A DNA stretch of 64,000 nucleotides from Devosia sp. (GTDB lineage: Bacteria > Pseudomonadota > Alphaproteobacteria > Rhizobiales > Devosiaceae): the NCBI GenBank assembly GCA_015234425.1, contig JADGNE010000044.1, positions 62,001 to 126,000 on the forward strand, given 5' to 3'. Under the pieces are notes generated by a model. That model was given only the letters and a program-made list of their open reading frames with translations. It searched no databases and was not told where the DNA came from. Positions 60,634-64,000 of the stretch are shown here, piece after piece (position 1 is the stretch's first letter; each line of letters starts with the position of its first letter). The position numbers were made by a program, and so were the translations under genes.

Positions 60634-63342
60634 ATGCTCACCTCTATCTCCCTCGAAGGCGAATGGGCCTTTGCGCTTGACCCCGACAGCCGAGGGGAGG
60701 CCGAGCAATGGTTCAAGGCCGATCTCTCCGACACCATCCAGCTGCCCGGCAGCATCGACGCGGCGCAGAAAACCCCGCTCTCGACCAATCGCACCATGGC
60801 CCATCTCAGCCGCCGCCACCCCTATGTTGGCAAGGCCTGGTACGCCAAAACCATCGAAATCCCCGAGGGGCTGGACGACCATTATTTCCACATCGCCCTT
60901 GAGCGCCCGCATGGCGAGGTCAACATCTGGGTTGATGGCTATAAGCTCGGGCGCGACGAAAGCCTGTCCACGGCCGTCCGCATGCTCGTCGGCCAACTCA
61001 CGCCGGGGCCGCACAAGATCGTCATGATGATCGACAATGCCCGCTTCGAGGCGGTGGGCGAGGCGATCATCCGGGATCACGCCCTCATGGGCGACGTCGC
61101 CCATTCCAAGACCGAGCACACCCAGACCAATTGGAACGGCGTTGTCGGTTATCTCCGCATCGAAGCCGCCCGCGCCTCCATCGCCCGCGTCGATGTCCAC
61201 GCTCTTAGCCGCGATGTTACAATCAAGGTGGAGCTCGATGCCTTCGACCCCGACATTCGTTTCCCCACTTTCTGGGCCGGAAAGCACCAGGACGAGCTGG
61301 TGTTTAGCTTTCACATTTCCGGCCGGAATGAGCCTCTCAACGTTAGCAGTCTGGTAACAATAGATAGCGCTTTCACGACGTTTGAGCAGCATATAGCGCT
61401 GCCTGAGGACGCCGCATTCTGGGATGAATTCGATCCCGTTACCCATCGCCTGACCGTCGAATGGCGGCGCGATGGAATTGCTCAGGATCGCCGTGAAACC
61501 ACTTTCGGCATTCGGAATTTTACCCGCGACGGCCGCCATCTCAAGCTCAATGGGCGCACTGTCTTCCTGCGCGGCACGCTCGAATGCGCCATCTTCCCAC
61601 TCACCGGCTATCCGCCTACCGACCACGCCGGCTGGGAAAAAGTCTTCGCCACCGCAAAGGCTTACGGCCTCAACCACATCCGCTACCACTCCTGGTGCCC
61701 GCCCAAAGCCGCCTTCGAAGTCGCCGATCGGCTCGGCATGCTGCTCCACGTCGAAACCCCGGTCTGGCCCGTCCTCGGCGCCGATCCGGCGCTCGATCGC
61801 TATATCCATGCCGAGGCCGAGCGGATCATCCGGGACTATGGCAACCACCCCAGCTTTGTCATGCTCTGCGTGGGCAATGAGGTGAATGGGCGGGGCCTCC
61901 ACGCTTTCCTCGAACGCTTCATCGACAAGTGGAAAAAGGCTGACAACAGAAGGCTTTATACGGGCGGCTCCGGCTGGCCGACGACCCAGCGCGCCGACTA
62001 TGTGTCCAAGCCCGAACCCCGCAATCAGCGCTGGGGGGAGGGGCTCGATGGGCGGCTCAACGCCCGCGCTCTGGAGACCAGAACCGACTGGTCCGACTGG
62101 GTGGCCTCTGTGCCGATGGCGCTGGTCAGCCACGAAATCGGCCAGTGGTGCGTCTTCCCAAATCTCGAGGAAATCTCGAAATATGCTGGCGTCCTCGAAG
62201 CGCGTAACTTCCTGATGATCAAGGAGGATCTGGACGACAAGGGGCTCGGTCATCTCGCCCATGACTATCTGATGGCCAGCGGCACGCTGCAAACCCAGCT
62301 CTACAAGGAAGAGATGGAAGCCGCGCTCCGGACCCGAGACATGGCGGGCGTGCAACTGCTTGGCCTCCAGGATTTTTCCGGGCAGGGCACTGCCCTTGTC
62401 GGTGTGGTCGACGCCTTCTGGGATGAAAAGCCCTATGTCACGCCATCCCAGTTCCGCGAATTCTGCGCGCCCATCGTCCCGCTGCTGCGCGCCGACGGAT
62501 TTGTGCTGACGCAAGGGGAGCGCTTCAAGCGCCTGGCCCAACTCGCCCAGTTCGCCAGCCACGATGTTGAAAATGCGAAACTTTCCTGGTCGCTGCTCGA
62601 CGGGGCAGGGGAAGTCGTCCGCAGTGGCGTCCTCTCGGCCGGCCCTCTCGCGACCGGACAACTGCATGACATCGGCGAGATTTCTATCGATACGACAGAC
62701 CTTCCGCCCGCCGCGCGATATGAACTGGTCCTGGCCCTTGATGGCACAGCATATCGCAATCGCTGGGGATTTTGGGTCATGCCAGCTGCCGCTGAACCGG
62801 CAGAACTGCCCATCGTGTCGGTCCTCGACGATGCAGCCTTGGACCGCGTCGCCGCCGGCGAGACCCTGGTGCTGTCACCGCCCCCGGAATCTCTCAGGCC
62901 CAACAGCATTTTGGGCCACACTGCTGCCTTCTGGAATACGCTTTGGACCGATGGGCAAGCGCCACACACGCTGGGTCTTCTCATCGACGCCGCGCATCCC
63001 ATGTTCACGGCTTTCCCCACCGCCAGCCATTCGGATTGGCATTGGTGGGAGCTCACCCATCAGCGGCGGGCGCTCGATGTGAAGGGCCTGGAAAACAAGG
63101 CGATTGTGCGCGTCGTTGATGACTGGAACAGCAATCGCGACCTTGTTCTGTGCGCCGAACTCCGTCTGGGGCAGGGCAGGCTTATCCTCACCGGTTTCGA
63201 CCTCGAGCATAATCTGGCGGAACGGTCAGTCGCCCGCACCTTCCGCGAGGCACTGGCTAAATATCTCAATGGTCCAGCCAGTGAGGCTCCGGAGGTGACA
63301 CGCGAACAGATCCAAGCCTGGTGGCAGGGAGTGCGCCAATGA
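60634..63342 (+). CDS. Glycoside hydrolase family 2 beta-glycosidase
   Basis: A 902-residue GH2-type enzyme without a signal peptide, so cytoplasmic. An N-terminal sugar-binding jelly-roll ([29 protein letters not shown]) and an Ig-like domain precede the barrel. The barrel starts near [13 protein letters not shown] (about residue 310). The probable acid/base is Glu416 in [10 protein letters not shown] and the nucleophile Glu501 in VSHEIGQW. The C-terminal ~300 residues form extra beta domains. Specificity could be beta-galactosidase, beta-glucuronidase or similar. It is placed between importer subunits. Confidence 0.86.
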   Translation: MLTSISLEGEWAFALDPDSRGEAEQWFKADLSDTIQLPGSIDAAQKTPLSTNRTMAHLSRRHPYVGKAWYAKTIEIPEGLDDHYFHIALERPHGEVNIWVDGYKLGRDESLSTAVRMLVGQLTPGPHKIVMMIDNARFEAVGEAIIRDHALMGDVAHSKTEHTQTNWNGVVGYLRIEAARASIARVDVHALSRDVTIKVELDAFDPDIRFPTFWAGKHQDELVFSFHISGRNEPLNVSSLVTIDSAFTTFEQHIALPEDAAFWDEFDPVTHRLTVEWRRDGIAQDRRETTFGIRNFTRDGRHLKLNGRTVFLRGTLECAIFPLTGYPPTDHAGWEKVFATAKAYGLNHIRYHSWCPPKAAFEVADRLGMLLHVETPVWPVLGADPALDRYIHAEAERIIRDYGNHPSFVMLCVGNEVNGRGLHAFLERFIDKWKKADNRRLYTGGSGWPTTQRADYVSKPEPRNQRWGEGLDGRLNARALETRTDWSDWVASVPMALVSHEIGQWCVFPNLEEISKYAGVLEARNFLMIKEDLDDKGLGHLAHDYLMASGTLQTQLYKEEMEAALRTRDMAGVQLLGLQDFSGQGTALVGVVDAFWDEKPYVTPSQFREFCAPIVPLLRADGFVLTQGERFKRLAQLAQFASHDVENAKLSWSLLDGAGEVVRSGVLSAGPLATGQLHDIGEISIDTTDLPPAARYELVLALDGTAYRNRWGFWVMPAAAEPAELPIVSVLDDAALDRVAAGETLVLSPPPESLRPNSILGHTAAFWNTLWTDGQAPHTLGLLIDAAHPMFTAFPTASHSDWHWWELTHQRRALDVKGLENKAIVRVVDDWNSNRDLVLCAELRLGQGRLILTGFDLEHNLAERSVARTFREALAKYLNGPASEAPEVTREQIQAWWQGVRQ

Positions 63343-64000
63343 GTGCAATCGAGCTGCGGCAGGTCCGCAAGTCATTCGGTGCCACAGACGTCATCCACGG
63401 CGTCGACCTCAGCGTCGAAAAGGGTGAGTTCGTCGTCTTTGTTGGTCCCTCGGGGTGCGGTAAGTCCACTCTGCTGCGCATGATCGCCGGGCTTGAGGAT
63501 ATTACCGCAGGGGAAGTCCTCATCGACGGCGAAGTGGTCAACGAGGTTGAGCCCGCAAGGCGCGGGCTCTCCATGGTTTTTCAGTCTTATGCCCTTTATC
63601 CCCATATGAGCGTTGCGGGGAATATGAGCTTCGGGCTGCGCATGACCGGCACCTCCAAGGCCGAGACCGAGAGGCGGGTGAAGGAAGCGGCGGCGATCCT
63701 GCAGCTCGAGCCGCTGATGAAGCGCAAGCCGAGCCAGCTCTCCGGTGGCCAGCGGCAGCGCGTTGCCATTGGCCGCGCCATCGTCCGCCAGCCCAAGGCC
63801 TTCCTCTTCGACGAGCCGCTGTCGAACCTCGATGCAGAACTGCGCGTTGCCATGCGCGTCGAAATTACCAAGCTCCATCAAGACCTTGGCGCGACGATGA
63901 TCTATGTCACCCATGATCAGGTCGAGGCCATGACCCTGGCCGACCGCATCGTGGTGCTGCGCGCCGGGCGGATCGAGCAGGTCGGCACCCCCGCCCAACT
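63339..64000 (+). CDS. Sugar ABC transporter ATP-binding protein (UgpC/MalK-type), 3' end cut by window
   Basis: The first 220 codons are present. Walker A is GPSGCGKST at about residues 36-44, the Q-loop [12 protein letters not shown], signature LSGGQRQR and Walker [17 protein letters not shown]. The switch His is in [15 protein letters not shown]. The missing part should include the regulatory MalK-type domain. It starts in an ATGA overlap with the GH2 gene and supplies the ATPase for the permeases at 57356-59112. Confidence 0.93.
   Translation, partial: MSAIELRQVRKSFGATDVIHGVDLSVEKGEFVVFVGPSGCGKSTLLRMIAGLEDITAGEVLIDGEVVNEVEPARRGLSMVFQSYALYPHMSVAGNMSFGLRMTGTSKAETERRVKEAAAILQLEPLMKRKPSQLSGGQRQRVAIGRAIVRQPKAFLFDEPLSNLDAELRVAMRVEITKLHQDLGATMIYVTHDQVEAMTLADRIVVLRAGRIEQVGTPAQ

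Overview
The window is GC-rich, densely packed bacterial DNA. The organism is most likely an alphaproteobacterium of the Hyphomicrobiales, perhaps close to Devosia. This is inferred from the long PstA/PstC proteins, the run of ABC uptake systems each paired with an IclR, GntR or AraC regulator, and the small GC-rich palindromic repeats. I see no tRNA, rRNA, CRISPR array, insertion sequence or phage gene.

Region 1 (1-6600, minus strand) is the phosphate-starvation operon pstS-pstC-pstA-pstB-phoU-phoB, with Pho-box-like repeats upstream. A glutaredoxin-type arsenate reductase (arsC) starts 2 bases after phoB and runs off the window edge. No phoR is present. Region 2 (6632-14300, minus) has an IclR regulator, a class-III (glutamate-1-semialdehyde-like) aminotransferase and a complete Dpp/Opp-type ABC importer. 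Region 3 (14544-18842, plus) has a divergent IclR regulator followed by an Ldh-family dehydrogenase, an epimerase-like reductase and an M81/MlrC-type protein.

Region 4 (18900-29454) is accessory catabolism. A RidA, GntR and SDR operon faces a NagA-like deacetylase, a tandem pair of small cysteine-containing paralogues and a sialidase-like protein. Opposing them are an AraC regulator, a second sialidase-like protein and an MFS transporter fused to a HEAT-repeat domain. A PhyH-type dioxygenase follows.

Region 5 (29533-48083) is centred on a FadR-type GntR gene at 36919. To its left is a seven-gene minus-strand operon: two Gfo/Idh/MocA oxidoreductases, two SDRs, an HpcH/HpaI aldolase, a D-threonine-aldolase-like PLP enzyme and a second M81 protein. 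To its right is a Dpp-type ABC operon whose substrate-binding protein has its two sequence halves in swapped order, an apparent natural circular permutation. It is followed by a NanA-like lyase, an unrecognised protein, a frameshifted hexapeptide acyltransferase and a DapA-like lyase. The last of these overlaps an amidohydrolase gene tail to tail.

Region 6 (48100-54417) holds a class-III aminotransferase, a ureidoglycolate-lyase-like protein, a small hypothetical gene, and a compact four-gene cassette: GNAT-like protein, acyl carrier protein, AMP-forming ligase and PLP decarboxylase. The last three resemble exosortase-A-associated genes, but no exosortase is present. Region 7 (54422-64000) looks like galactoside use: a DgoD-like dehydratase, SDR and FadR-type regulator, divergent from a sugar ABC importer, a GH2 beta-glycosidase and the importer's ATPase, which the window edge cuts.

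The best candidates for new biology are the permuted binding protein, the carrier-protein cassette, the MFS-HEAT/sialidase locus and the paired cysteine paralogues.
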